From Micromonospora luteifusca (GTDB lineage: Bacteria > Actinomycetota > Actinomycetes > Mycobacteriales > Micromonosporaceae): a stretch of 64,000 nt of DNA. The notes under the pieces were generated by a model that saw only the letters and a program-made list of their open reading frames with translations, had not been told where the DNA came from and made no database searches. The position numbers and the translations under genes were made by a program. Positions 7,485 through 15,611 of this stretch are shown here, piece by piece. The DNA is taken from assembly GCF_016907275.1 (NCBI RefSeq), contig NZ_JAFBBP010000001.1:62001-126000 (forward strand), in the 5' to 3' direction. Within the stretch, counting starts at the first letter, position 1. Every line of letters begins with the position of its first letter.

Positions 7485-8426
7485 TCAGTTCCTGCGGATC
7501 GCCAGGATGGCCAGGGTCTCCCGGCGTACCGCGTCGACCTCGCAAACCAGGCGACGGTGGGCGAAGCGGACCACCAGGATCCCGATGGTCGCCAGCAGCG
7601 CGTCCCGGCGCCTGTCGATCTCCCACTGACGTGGGTCACCGTGGGTGGCGGCCCCGTCGAGTTCGATGTTGACCCGCTCCCGCTCGGCAAACATGTCGAG
7701 GTAGATGGTGCGTCGACCGGGGCGCATCGGCACCTGCCTGCGGAACGCCGGCATGCCCGGTCCGGTGAAGACCTTGTCGTGCCCCCAGATCTCCAACGGG
7801 CTGCGGCAGCCGTCAGCGAGCCTCCCCAGCAGCGTTCGAAACGCTGCCCGGTCGATCAACTTTGGGGCGCTTTCCAGGGCGTCCGACAGCCGCTCGGGTG
7901 TGGTCAGCCAATCGCTGACTGCCCGGATCACCGGTGCCCGCCGCTCCGAGGCCGGCAACGCCGGCCACGATTCCACGAGTGCCTGCTCAAGCCGGGTGAC
8001 CGTCAGGCCCTGCCGGACCACCACCTGCGGCGGCTCGATGACGAGCCCACGGCGTCGGTGCACGACCAGCCCGGGTCGGCTGCGCAGGCTGGCACTCGCC
8101 GGTGTGCTGAGATGCACCAGGTCGCCCACCGCCCTTGGGCGTAGCCCCCAGACGCTGAGCGCGCTGAGGTGACTGAGCGCACCGCAGCCGTCTGCCCAGG
8201 CGAGCGCCGCGCGCTGGCGCAGGGCAGGGTCGAGTCGTCTCAGGACAGCGTCGCCGGATGGGGCACCGACCAGGGTGGCCGCCACGAACACCTCGGGCAG
8301 TACGCGCACCAGCTCACCGTTACGGCACGCCTGCTGCAGCGTCCACTGCGGCACCACCTGCCGGGCCGCCCCGAAGGTCACCAGCCCTCGGCCGAGCTTC
8401 ACCAAGTCCCGAAGCACCACATTCAC
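7485..8426 (-). CDS. AbiEi-like / DUF559 endonuclease-fold protein
   Basis: A 313-residue protein. The N-terminal third (LVTFGAARQVVPQWTLQQACRNGELVRVLPEVFV) resembles the winged-helix of type IV antitoxin AbiEi proteins. The middle (ALSHLSALSVWGLR...VHRRRGL) is typical of these actinobacterial proteins. The C-terminus (about 225-313) is a DUF559/Vsr-like nuclease fold: YLDMFAERERVNIELDGAATH, then WEIDRRRDALLATIGILVVRF. Such genes are abundant and solitary in Actinobacteria, and no AbiEii-type toxin is adjacent, so a toxin-antitoxin role is doubtful. The GTG start is chosen for a nearby AGGG; the frame is open farther upstream without better signals. Confidence 0.7.
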   Translation of the reverse strand: MNVVLRDLVKLGRGLVTFGAARQVVPQWTLQQACRNGELVRVLPEVFVAATLVGAPSGDAVLRRLDPALRQRAALAWADGCGALSHLSALSVWGLRPRAVGDLVHLSTPASASLRSRPGLVVHRRRGLVIEPPQVVVRQGLTVTRLEQALVESWPALPASERRAPVIRAVSDWLTTPERLSDALESAPKLIDRAAFRTLLGRLADGCRSPLEIWGHDKVFTGPGMPAFRRQVPMRPGRRTIYLDMFAERERVNIELDGAATHGDPRQWEIDRRRDALLATIGILVVRFAHRRLVCEVDAVRRETLAILAIRRN

Positions 8427-8638
8427 ATCGCGAACCCTGCGGCCGTACCCCAGACGCCCGCAATCACGCCAACCCGGCCCTGTGCACGCCCTCCAACCTG
8501 TGGACAACGCCCGCCGACGCGAGATTTCTGCTAGTGGCCCCGATCGGTGGCAGCTCAGCAGGGCAGTCGTCGGCGTGTCGAGTTGCTCAGCTGCCAACGA
8601 TCCAAAGAGCCAACGATCACAGAAGCAGCACGCCGCGC

Positions 8639-10432
8639 TCAGGCGGCCAGCGTGGCGTAGCGGCCGTTGCGGTTCAGCAGGCTGTCGTGGGTGCCGGCCT
8701 CGACGATCCGGCCGTGGTCGAGCACCGCGATCTGGTCGGCGTCGCGCACGGTGGAGAGCCGGTGCGCGATGGTGATCGTGGTTCGGCCCTCGGCGAGCAC
8801 GTCGAACGCCCGTTGCACGGCCCGTTCGGTTTCGGTGTCCAGCGCGCTGGTGGCCTCGTCGAGGACCAGGATGCGCGGGTCGCGCAGCAGCGTACGGGCG
8901 ATCGCGAGCCGCTGCTTTTCGCCGCCGGAGAACCGGTGGCCGCGTGAGCCGACCATGGTGTCGTACCCGTCGGGCAGCCTGGCGATCAGGTCGTGGATCT
9001 GGGCGGCGCGGCTGGCATCCTCGATCTCCGCGTCGGTGGCGCCCGGTCGGGCGTAGCGCAGGTTCTCCCGGATGGTCGTGTGCAGCAGGTACGTCTCCTG
9101 GCTGACCACGCCGACGATCGCGGCCAGGTCGGCCAGGCGCAGGTCACGCAGGTCGACGCCGTCGATGGTGACTCGGCCGCCGGTCGGGTCGTGCAGCCGG
9201 CTGACCAGCCCGGCGAGGGTGCTCTTGCCGGAGCCGGTCTCACCGACGAGGGCGAGGCTGGTGCCGGCGGGCACGTCCAGGGTGATCCCGGCGAGCGCTG
9301 CGGTGTCGCTGCCCGGGTAGCCGAAGGTGACGTCCTCCAGTCGCAGGTGACCGCGGACCCGGGTGGGATCGAGGTGGACCGGCTCGGCGGGGTCGGCCAC
9401 GTCGACCGGCAGGTCCAGGTATTCGAAGATCCGCGCGAACAGGGCCAGCGACGAGGTGAGCGAGACGCCCACGTTGAGCAGCCCCATCAGCGGCCGGAAC
9501 AGGCCACCCTGCAGGGCGGTGAAGGCGACCAGCGTGCCGATGCTCAGCGTGCCGGCGGTGCCGGGCAGGCCTGCGGCGAGGTAGATGACCGCCGGTACGG
9601 CGGCGAAGATGATGCTCATTGAGGCCATGCGCCAGCGGCCGGCCAGTTCGCTGCGCAGTTCCAGGTCCACCAGGCGGGCCGAGGAGGCGGTGAACCGGTC
9701 GATCAGCGCGGGGCCGGTGCCGAGGGTCTTGGCCAGCTGCACGCCGCTGATCGAGAGCCCTTCCTCGACGGTGACGTTGAGGTCGGCGAGTTCGCGCTGC
9801 CGTTGGGAGGTGATCTCGCGGCGCATCCGGGCGACCCGACGGGTCAGCCAGATCGCCGGTGGCAGCACCACGAGGGAGACCAGGGAGAGCTGCCAGGAGA
9901 GCGCGACCATGGCGACCGCGGTGGCGACCACGGTGGTGAGGTTGGACGCGACGGCGGTGGCGGTGGAGGTGACCACCGACTGCATGCCGCCGATGTCGTT
10001 GGTGATGCGGGACTGCACCTCGCCGGTGCGGGTGCGGGTGAAGAAGCCCAGCGACTGGCGCTGCAGGTGGCTGAAGACGTCGGTGCGCAGTCGGTGCATG
10101 ACCTGTTGCCCGACCTGGGTGGAGATCCAGGTCTGGACGACGCCGAGGGCGGAGGTCACCGCGGCCACGGCGACCATGCCGAGGACCAACCAGACCAGCA
10201 GGGTCACGTCGGCCTGTGGCAGGGCCCGGTCGATGACGGTACGCAGCAGGAAGGGCGTGGCCATCGCGATGATCGAGGAGAGCACGATGATCGCGGTGAC
10301 GGCGGCCAGTGCAGGCCGGTGGGGGGTGAACAGGCGGCCGATGCGGCGCAGCGACACCTGGCGGGCCTGCGTCTTCTCTTCGGCGCTGAGGGTGCGGTGG
10401 CCGCGGTCGCGGCCCATGGGGGTGGGTTCCAA
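8639..10432 (-). CDS. ABC-type multidrug exporter (fused membrane and ATPase domains)
   Basis: About 597 residues: a six-helix exporter membrane domain (about 40-320) and an ATPase domain with Walker A GETGSGKST, signature FSGGEKQR, Walker B ILVLDEATSALD and an H-loop IAHRLSTV. It is a half-transporter that likely works as a homodimer exporting drugs or lipids, since no partner gene is adjacent. A GAGAGGTGG ribosome-binding site lies six bases before a TTG codon, taken as the start; the ATG five codons later would be too far from it. It diverges from a MarR gene, with a shared palindromic operator between them, so MarR control is likely. Confidence 0.9.
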   Translation of the reverse strand: MEPTPMGRDRGHRTLSAEEKTQARQVSLRRIGRLFTPHRPALAAVTAIIVLSSIIAMATPFLLRTVIDRALPQADVTLLVWLVLGMVAVAAVTSALGVVQTWISTQVGQQVMHRLRTDVFSHLQRQSLGFFTRTRTGEVQSRITNDIGGMQSVVTSTATAVASNLTTVVATAVAMVALSWQLSLVSLVVLPPAIWLTRRVARMRREITSQRQRELADLNVTVEEGLSISGVQLAKTLGTGPALIDRFTASSARLVDLELRSELAGRWRMASMSIIFAAVPAVIYLAAGLPGTAGTLSIGTLVAFTALQGGLFRPLMGLLNVGVSLTSSLALFARIFEYLDLPVDVADPAEPVHLDPTRVRGHLRLEDVTFGYPGSDTAALAGITLDVPAGTSLALVGETGSGKSTLAGLVSRLHDPTGGRVTIDGVDLRDLRLADLAAIVGVVSQETYLLHTTIRENLRYARPGATDAEIEDASRAAQIHDLIARLPDGYDTMVGSRGHRFSGGEKQRLAIARTLLRDPRILVLDEATSALDTETERAVQRAFDVLAEGRTTITIAHRLSTVRDADQIAVLDHGRIVEAGTHDSLLNRNGRYATLAA

Positions 10433-10459
10433 GGGGGACCACCTCTCGCTCGGATATGC

Positions 10460-10480
10460 TGAGGTTACCTCAACATGAGG
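10460..10480. promoter_or_regulatory. MarR operator between exporter and regulator
   Basis: TGAGGTTACCTCA is a perfect 13-base palindrome. It overlaps a second inverted repeat, CCTCA-ACA-TGAGG, so three TGAGG half-sites alternate. It lies between the divergent ABC exporter and marR starts, next to the expected -35 of the marR promoter (-10 TACGGT at 10500-10505). This is the classic place for a MarR operator controlling both genes. Confidence 0.6.
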
Positions 10481-10511
10481 GAACAACCGCATTGGCTGCT
10501 ACGGTATTCCG

Positions 10512-10943
10512 GTGACCGAGGACACCCCCCACATCGGCGACGACGAGAGCCTGGCCGAGACGTTCTGGGCGGTGGCGTCCCGTTTGCGCCGGCAGACGCA
10601 GCAGTCGTTGGCACCCTGGGACATCACTCCCAGCCAGTCCCGGGCACTCGGAGTGCTGGGCCGGCACGGCGAGGTCCGCCCCGGCACACTCGCCGAGCAC
10701 CTGCGCATCGCGGCCCGCTCGGCCACCGAGGTCGTCGACGACCTCCAGACCCGTGGGCTCGTCGAACGCCGGCCCGACCCGGACGACCGACGGGCGACCC
10801 TGGTCGCGCTCACCGAGCAGGGCAACCGCGTCAGCACCGCCATCCGGACCGCCCGCCGGGCCGAGGCCGACCGCTTCTTCGGCCACCTCAACGACGCCGA
10901 CCGCGCCGAGCTGTCCCGCATCCTGCGCACCCTGCGCGACTGA
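10512..10943 (+). CDS. MarR-family transcriptional regulator
   Basis: A 143-residue MarR protein. ITPSQSRALGVLGRHGEVRPGTLAEHLRI and RSATEVVDDLQTRGLVERRP give the winged helix, and DPDDRRATLVALTEQG is the wing with the family's DxRxxxxxLT signature. Terminal helices form the dimer interface. It is divergent from an ABC exporter and separated from it by a palindromic operator, which suggests a ligand-relieved repressor of the pump. The GTG start has no ribosome-binding site, but TACGGT sits six bases upstream, so the mRNA is probably leaderless. Confidence 0.92.
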   Translation: MTEDTPHIGDDESLAETFWAVASRLRRQTQQSLAPWDITPSQSRALGVLGRHGEVRPGTLAEHLRIAARSATEVVDDLQTRGLVERRPDPDDRRATLVALTEQGNRVSTAIRTARRAEADRFFGHLNDADRAELSRILRTLRD

Positions 10944-10948
10944 AGCGG

Positions 10949-10990
10949 CAAGGGCCTTCTCAACGCCGGTGTGCGGGAAGAGCCCTTCCT
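10949..10990 (+). terminator. Hairpin terminator, Micromonospora-type GGAAGGGC element
   Basis: AAGGGCCTTCTC, about 20 loop bases and GGGAAGAGCCCTT form an imperfect stem just after the marR stop. It resembles the interspersed GGAAGGGCCCCTTCTTAACGCC hairpins I recall from Micromonospora genomes. It has no U-tract, as is usual for high-GC terminators. Confidence 0.45.
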
Positions 10991-11097
10991 GGCGCGGTAG
11001 CGGGTTTGTCCACCCCCCGCCCGGGTAGCCAGCCGCCCCCGTCCGCCCGGGCGGGAGCCGGCCATTTTCCGCCGGGACGCGTGACAGGAGGACCGTC

Positions 11098-11139
11098 GTG
11101 CCGCCCATGTTCGACCCGAACCACCACCACGCCGCCTGA
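11098..11139 (+). CDS. Possible 13-residue leader peptide coupled to the amidotransferase
   Basis: A perfect AGGAGG at 11086-11091 stands six bases before a GTG that opens the short frame MPPMFDPNHHHAA. Its stop overlaps the amidotransferase ATG (TGATG). The downstream gene has no ribosome-binding site of its own at useful distance other than this one, so translation of the short frame probably delivers ribosomes to it. The three histidines in a row raise the possibility of attenuation-like control, but no alternative hairpins are obvious. Confidence 0.4.
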   Translation: MPPMFDPNHHHAA

Positions 11140-12923
11140 TGTGCGGGATCAGCGGAGAGGCGCGATTCGACGGCCGGTCACCCGACGCGGCGGCGGTCAC
11201 CCGGATGACCGAGGCGATGCGCTCGCGCGGCCCGGACGACGAGGGTTTGTTCGCCGACGGCTGGGTGACCCTCGGGCACCGCCGGCTGACCATCATCGAC
11301 CTGTCCGACGCGGGTGGCCAGCCGATGGTGCGCGACGATCTGGGCCTGGCGCTGGTCTTCAACGGCTGCATCTACAACTATCCAGAGCTGCGTGAGGAAC
11401 TACGGAACGCCGGGTACGCCTTCCACTCCACCGGCGACACCGAGGTGATCCTGGTGGCGTACGCGCACTGGGGTGAACGTTTCGTCGACCACCTGGTCGG
11501 CATGTTCGCGATCGGGCTGGTCGACCGGGTGCGGCGGCGGCTGATCCTGGCCCGCGACCGGCTCGGCATCAAACCGCTCTACCTCGCCGAGACGCCCGGG
11601 CGGCTCCGGTTCGCCTCCACCCTGCCCGCGCTGTTGCGGGCCGGCGACGTCGACACCGGCATCGACCCGGTGGCGCTGCACCACTACCTGTCCTGGCACT
11701 CCATCGTGCCCGCGCCGCGCACCGTGCTGCGCGGCGTACGCAAGCTGCCGCCGGCCACCCTGCGGGTGATCGAGGCGGACGGTCGCAGCCGCGAGGAGGT
11801 GTACTGGCGACCCGACTACGTGCGGGAGCCCGCCGACGCGGGGATGGACGCCTCCGACTGGCGGGCCGCCGTCGGGGACGCGTTGCGCACGGCGGTACGC
11901 CGACGGCTGGTCGCCGACGTACCGGTCGGCGTGCTGCTCTCCGGTGGCCTGGACTCCAGCCTCATCGTGGCGCTGCTCGCCGAGGCCGGCCAGCAGCACC
12001 TGCGGACGTTCAGCATCGGCTTCGACAGCCGCGACGGCGAGTCCGGCGACGAGTTCCACTACTCCGACCTGGTGGCCCGCGCGTACGACACCGACCACCA
12101 CCGGATCCGGTTGGCCGACGACGATCTCGTGCCCGCCGTACGGCGTGCCGTGCTGGCGATGACCGAGCCGATGGGCAGCCACGACGTGGTCGCCTTCCAT
12201 CTGCTCTCCGAGCAGGTGGCGCGGCACGTGAAGGTCGCCCAGTCCGGGCAGGGCGCCGACGAGGTGTTCGCCGGCTACGGCTACCACCAGCCGCTGGTCG
12301 GGGCACCCCGGCACAGCGCCGCCGAGACGTTCGCCGCCGCGTTCTTCGACCGCGGCCACGACGAGCTGCGCGGCATCGTCGGCCCGGCGTACGCGCTGGA
12401 GCACGATGCCAGCCGGGACCTGCTCGCCGGGCACCTCGCCGCGCCCGGCGCACAGACCGCGCTCGACGCCGTGCTGCGCCTGGACACCCATCTGATGCTC
12501 CCGGACGACCCGGTCAAGCGGGTGGACAGCATGAGCATGGCGTGGGGCCTGGAGGTGCGTACTCCCTTCCTCGACCAGGACCTGGTCACCCTGGCCGCGC
12601 ACTGCCCGCCGGAGTACAAGGTCGCCCAGGGCGGCAAGGGCGTCCTCAAGGAGGTCGCCCGGGAGGTGCTGCCCGCCGAGGTGATCGACCGTCCCAAGGG
12701 CTACTTCCCGGTGCCGGCCCTGCGCAACGTGGACGGCCCGGTGCGCGAGATGGTCGCCGAGGCGTTGCAGGCACCGGCCGCCCGCGAGCGTGGGCTGTTC
12801 CGCCCGGAGTACGTGGCACACCTGCTCGCCGAGCCGGACCGGGCCGAGGCGGCGGCCGGCAGCAACAAACTGTGGCAGCTCGGGCTCCTGGAGCTGTGGC
12901 TGCAGACGCACGACATCCGCTGA
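11139..12923 (+). CDS. Asparagine-synthase-type amidotransferase (N-acetylglutaminylglutamine amidotransferase-like)
   Basis: A 594-residue glutamine-dependent amidotransferase. After Met removal Cys2 is the glutaminase nucleophile (MCGISGEARFDG). Residues 1-215 are the Ntn glutaminase, including FNGCIYNY and STGDTEVIL. About 235-590 is the ATP pyrophosphatase synthetase, with PP-loop SGGLDS at 268-273. The overall pattern (GHRRLTIIDLSDAG, GQGADEVFAGYGYH) resembles the family that amidates N-acetylglutaminylglutamine, an osmolyte dipeptide, more than housekeeping AsnB. The usual partner synthetase (GNAT/ATP-grasp) is not in the window. It is translationally coupled to a 13-codon ORF and converges with a carboxylate-amine ligase. 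Confidence 0.85.
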   Translation: MCGISGEARFDGRSPDAAAVTRMTEAMRSRGPDDEGLFADGWVTLGHRRLTIIDLSDAGGQPMVRDDLGLALVFNGCIYNYPELREELRNAGYAFHSTGDTEVILVAYAHWGERFVDHLVGMFAIGLVDRVRRRLILARDRLGIKPLYLAETPGRLRFASTLPALLRAGDVDTGIDPVALHHYLSWHSIVPAPRTVLRGVRKLPPATLRVIEADGRSREEVYWRPDYVREPADAGMDASDWRAAVGDALRTAVRRRLVADVPVGVLLSGGLDSSLIVALLAEAGQQHLRTFSIGFDSRDGESGDEFHYSDLVARAYDTDHHRIRLADDDLVPAVRRAVLAMTEPMGSHDVVAFHLLSEQVARHVKVAQSGQGADEVFAGYGYHQPLVGAPRHSAAETFAAAFFDRGHDELRGIVGPAYALEHDASRDLLAGHLAAPGAQTALDAVLRLDTHLMLPDDPVKRVDSMSMAWGLEVRTPFLDQDLVTLAAHCPPEYKVAQGGKGVLKEVAREVLPAEVIDRPKGYFPVPALRNVDGPVREMVAEALQAPAARERGLFRPEYVAHLLAEPDRAEAAAGSNKLWQLGLLELWLQTHDIR

Positions 12924-12936
12924 GGTCGCCCCGCGG

Positions 12937-14070
12937 TCAGCTCGCTGCGGTACGGGCGACCAGGTCGTCGATCACCGCGCGCAGGTCACCGGTGCGCTCC
13001 AGCACCCGACGCTGCCGGGTCGCGCCGGTACCGTCACGGCGCAGCCGGGCCAACTGCGCCAGCACGTACCCCAGGTCGCCGTGGCGCAGCAGGGCGGGCG
13101 CGATCACCGCCATCAGGTCGTCGACGAGTGCCCAGGCCGGCCGGGTGCCGCCGGCCCGCAGATCGATCAACTCGCCGTCGAGGCCGTCGTGGGCGGCCCG
13201 CCAGTGCGCCGCGGCGACCAGGCAGTCGCGCACGGGCGGCGCGGTCACTCCGGCGCGTACGTCGTTGACGAGGGTGGCGACGAGGGATCGGACCAGCGCG
13301 GCGACCAGCACCGCGTCGTCCACGTCGGGGCAGACGTCGCCGACCCGCACCTCCACCGTCGGGTAGGCCGACGACGGTCGGGCGTACCAGTAGACCATCG
13401 CCGCGTCGAGCATGATGCCGGCGGCGATCAGCTCGTCGACGGTCCGGTCGTAGTCGGCGACGGAGTCGAAGTACGGTGTCGGGCCGATGCTGGGCCAGCG
13501 TTCCAACTGCATCGACCGCCAGCTGGCGTGACCGGTGTCCCGCCCGTCGTGCAGCGGCGAGTTGGTGGTGATCGCCTGCACCACCGGCAGCCACACCCGT
13601 AGGTGGTTGCAGACCTGCACGGCCAGCTCCCGGTCGGGCAGTCCGACGTGCACGTGACACCCGCACACCGCCGGGTCGTGGGCCACCGGCCCGTACCGGC
13701 GGGACATGGCGTGGTAGCGAGGCCTGTCGGGCACGGTCCGGTGCGGCTCGGCCACCGGGGTCGCTCCGACGGCCACGAGCCGGGCCCCGGCGTCCGTGGC
13801 GGCGTCGGCGGCGGCGCGGCGCAGCGCCACCAGCTGCGCGCGTAGCTCGCTGAGGTCGGCGCAGACCGGGGTGACCATCTCCACCATGCTGTGCCGGAAC
13901 TCCTGGCGGCTCTGGTCCCGGGCGGAGCCACGCAGCGCGGCGAGCACCTGGTCGGCCACCGGCAGGTTCCGCCCACTGTCCGGGTCGAGCAGCAGGAACT
14001 CCTCCTCCACGCCGATCGTGAGGATGGCCAGGTCAGGCACAGTGTCGGCGACGGTCGGACGGTACGCCAT
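12937..14070 (-). CDS. Glutamate-cysteine ligase family 2 (YbdK-type) carboxylate-amine ligase
   Basis: A 377-residue GCS2-family enzyme. The N-terminal ILTIGVEEEFLLLDPDSGR is the signature strand with metal-binding glutamates. MVEMVTPVC, CGCHVHVGLPDRE (metal/nucleotide site) and YPTVEVRVGDVCPDVDDAV follow in family order. These enzymes ligate a carboxylate, often glutamate, to an amine using ATP; the exact substrate varies. The ATG has GGGGAGAG eight bases upstream. The stop lies 13 bases from the convergent amidotransferase stop, and the start faces the amine oxidase gene. The location beside an amide-forming enzyme hints at gamma-glutamyl or peptide metabolism. Confidence 0.88.
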   Translation of the reverse strand: MAYRPTVADTVPDLAILTIGVEEEFLLLDPDSGRNLPVADQVLAALRGSARDQSRQEFRHSMVEMVTPVCADLSELRAQLVALRRAAADAATDAGARLVAVGATPVAEPHRTVPDRPRYHAMSRRYGPVAHDPAVCGCHVHVGLPDRELAVQVCNHLRVWLPVVQAITTNSPLHDGRDTGHASWRSMQLERWPSIGPTPYFDSVADYDRTVDELIAAGIMLDAAMVYWYARPSSAYPTVEVRVGDVCPDVDDAVLVAALVRSLVATLVNDVRAGVTAPPVRDCLVAAAHWRAAHDGLDGELIDLRAGGTRPAWALVDDLMAVIAPALLRHGDLGYVLAQLARLRRDGTGATRQRRVLERTGDLRAVIDDLVARTAAS

Positions 14071-14173
14071 GGTCTCTCCCCATCCACTGCTGCGGCCGGC
14101 GGGCTCGGTTTCCCGGCCCGGCCCCGCCGCAAACGCGCGGTCATACGCCGGACGGTTGCGGGTAAGCGCCGGC

Positions 14174-15496
14174 GTGACCGACGGCATCCGGGTGGTCGTG
14201 ATCGGCGCCGGCTTCTCCGGACTCGCCGCCGCACTGGCGCTCGCCCGGGCCGGTGCCCAGGTGCGGGTGCTGGAGGCCCGCGACCGGGTCGGTGGTCGGG
14301 TGCTGACCCGCTGGCTGCCCGACGGCACCCAACTCGACCTGGGGGCGCAGTGGATCGGCCCGACCCAGGACCGGATGTACGCGCTGGTCGCCGAACACGG
14401 GCTGGCTACCTTCGCGTCGGCGACGCTCGGCGCACCCACCCTGCTCTGGGCCGGCCGGCGCCGGGCCGAACCGCCCGCGCAGGCCGGCCGGGTGCTCGGC
14501 CTGCTCGATGAGTACGCCGCACGACTGGACCCGGCCGCACCCTGGCAGGCGCCGGAGGCCGCGCAGTGGGACCGGACGATCCTCGGCGACTGGCTCCGCG
14601 CGACGGCCGGGGACGGCGACACCACCGACTACCTGGGGCGACTGCTCGCCGGTGGCCTGCTGGCCACCGGCGCGGACGAGGTGTCCCTGTTGCAACTGCT
14701 GTTCTACCTGCGCAGCGCCGGCGGAACCGAGCCGTTGCTCAGGATGGCCGGGGGCGCGCAGCAGGACCGGATCGTGGGTGGGCCGTCGACGCTGGCCGAG
14801 CGGATGGCCGACGCCTTGCCGCCGGGGGCGCTGACGCTGGCCGCACCCGTGCGGTCGATCGAGCAGACCATCGACGGAGCGACAGCGTGGACCGACACCG
14901 GGCGCGTCGACGGCGACGCGGTGGTGGTCGCGCTGGCGCCGGCACTGGCCGGCCGGATCCGGTACGACCCACCGCTGCCCGCGCTACGCGACGGGCTGAC
15001 CCAGCGGATGCCGATGGGTTCGGCGCTGAAGGTGCACGCGGTCTACCCGGAGCCGTTCTGGCGTGCCGACGGGCTGTCCGGGGTGTCCACCAGCAGCTCT
15101 GGTCCGCTCACCGAGACGGTCGACAACTCCACCCCGACCTCGCCGCTCGGGGTGCTGACCGGGTTCAGCTACTCAGTGGATGCCGCCGCGCTGCGCGAGA
15201 TGTCACCCGAGCAGCGTCGGCGGTGCCTGCTGGACGCGTTCGCCGGCGTGGTCGGGTCGCGAGCCCGAGACCCGGTGGACCTGGTCGAGTACGACTGGTC
15301 GGCCGACGAGTGGACGCGGGGCTGTTTCTGCGGCGCGCTCACCCCGGGGACCTGGCGCACCTACGGTCCGCGGCTGCGGGCACCGGTCGGGCGGTTGCAC
15401 TGGGCGGGCACCGAGACGGCGACCCGCTGGGCCGGCTACCTGGAGGGCGCGGTGCGGGCCGGTGAGCGGGCGGCGGCGGAGGTGCTGGCGGGTTGA
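14174..15496 (+). CDS. Flavin monoamine oxidase-family FAD oxidoreductase
   Basis: A 440-residue FAD enzyme. Residues 7-40 (VVVIGAGFSGLAAALALARAG then VLEARDRVGGR) bind the FAD ADP moiety. LDLGAQWIGPTQDRMYAL marks the monoamine oxidase/L-amino-acid oxidase family, and the C-terminal LHWAGTETATRWAGYLEGAVRAG is the second FAD motif. It is soluble, with no membrane tail or signal peptide. The likely reaction is oxidative deamination of an amine or polyamine. The GTG start was chosen because the Rossmann strand begins right after it; upstream frame text is a shadow of the divergent ligase gene. Confidence 0.88.
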   Translation: MTDGIRVVVIGAGFSGLAAALALARAGAQVRVLEARDRVGGRVLTRWLPDGTQLDLGAQWIGPTQDRMYALVAEHGLATFASATLGAPTLLWAGRRRAEPPAQAGRVLGLLDEYAARLDPAAPWQAPEAAQWDRTILGDWLRATAGDGDTTDYLGRLLAGGLLATGADEVSLLQLLFYLRSAGGTEPLLRMAGGAQQDRIVGGPSTLAERMADALPPGALTLAAPVRSIEQTIDGATAWTDTGRVDGDAVVVALAPALAGRIRYDPPLPALRDGLTQRMPMGSALKVHAVYPEPFWRADGLSGVSTSSSGPLTETVDNSTPTSPLGVLTGFSYSVDAAALREMSPEQRRRCLLDAFAGVVGSRARDPVDLVEYDWSADEWTRGCFCGALTPGTWRTYGPRLRAPVGRLHWAGTETATRWAGYLEGAVRAGERAAAEVLAG

Positions 15497-15510
15497 CGGT
15501 GGCACGCGGA

Positions 15511-15547
15511 GGGGCCGGCCCGGTCTCGGCGGGACCGGGCCGGCCCC
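15511..15547. terminator. Bidirectional terminator hairpin
   Basis: A perfect 15-base stem (GGGGCCGGCCCGGTC paired with its complement) closes a 7-base loop. It lies between the stop of the amine oxidase gene and the convergent stop of the secreted CBM32 protein. A transcription terminator for both is likely. Confidence 0.75.
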
Positions 15548-15611
15548 GGCCCACGGTGCGCCCCGGCCAGCCCGGTCGGTCAGTCGACCGGGTCGGCGCG
15601 GGTGCTCCGGG

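Noticed and set aside
7485..8426. Complete AbiE type IV toxin-antitoxin system
   Set aside because: Only an AbiEi/DUF559-like protein is present; no nucleotidyltransferase toxin (AbiEii) adjoins it.
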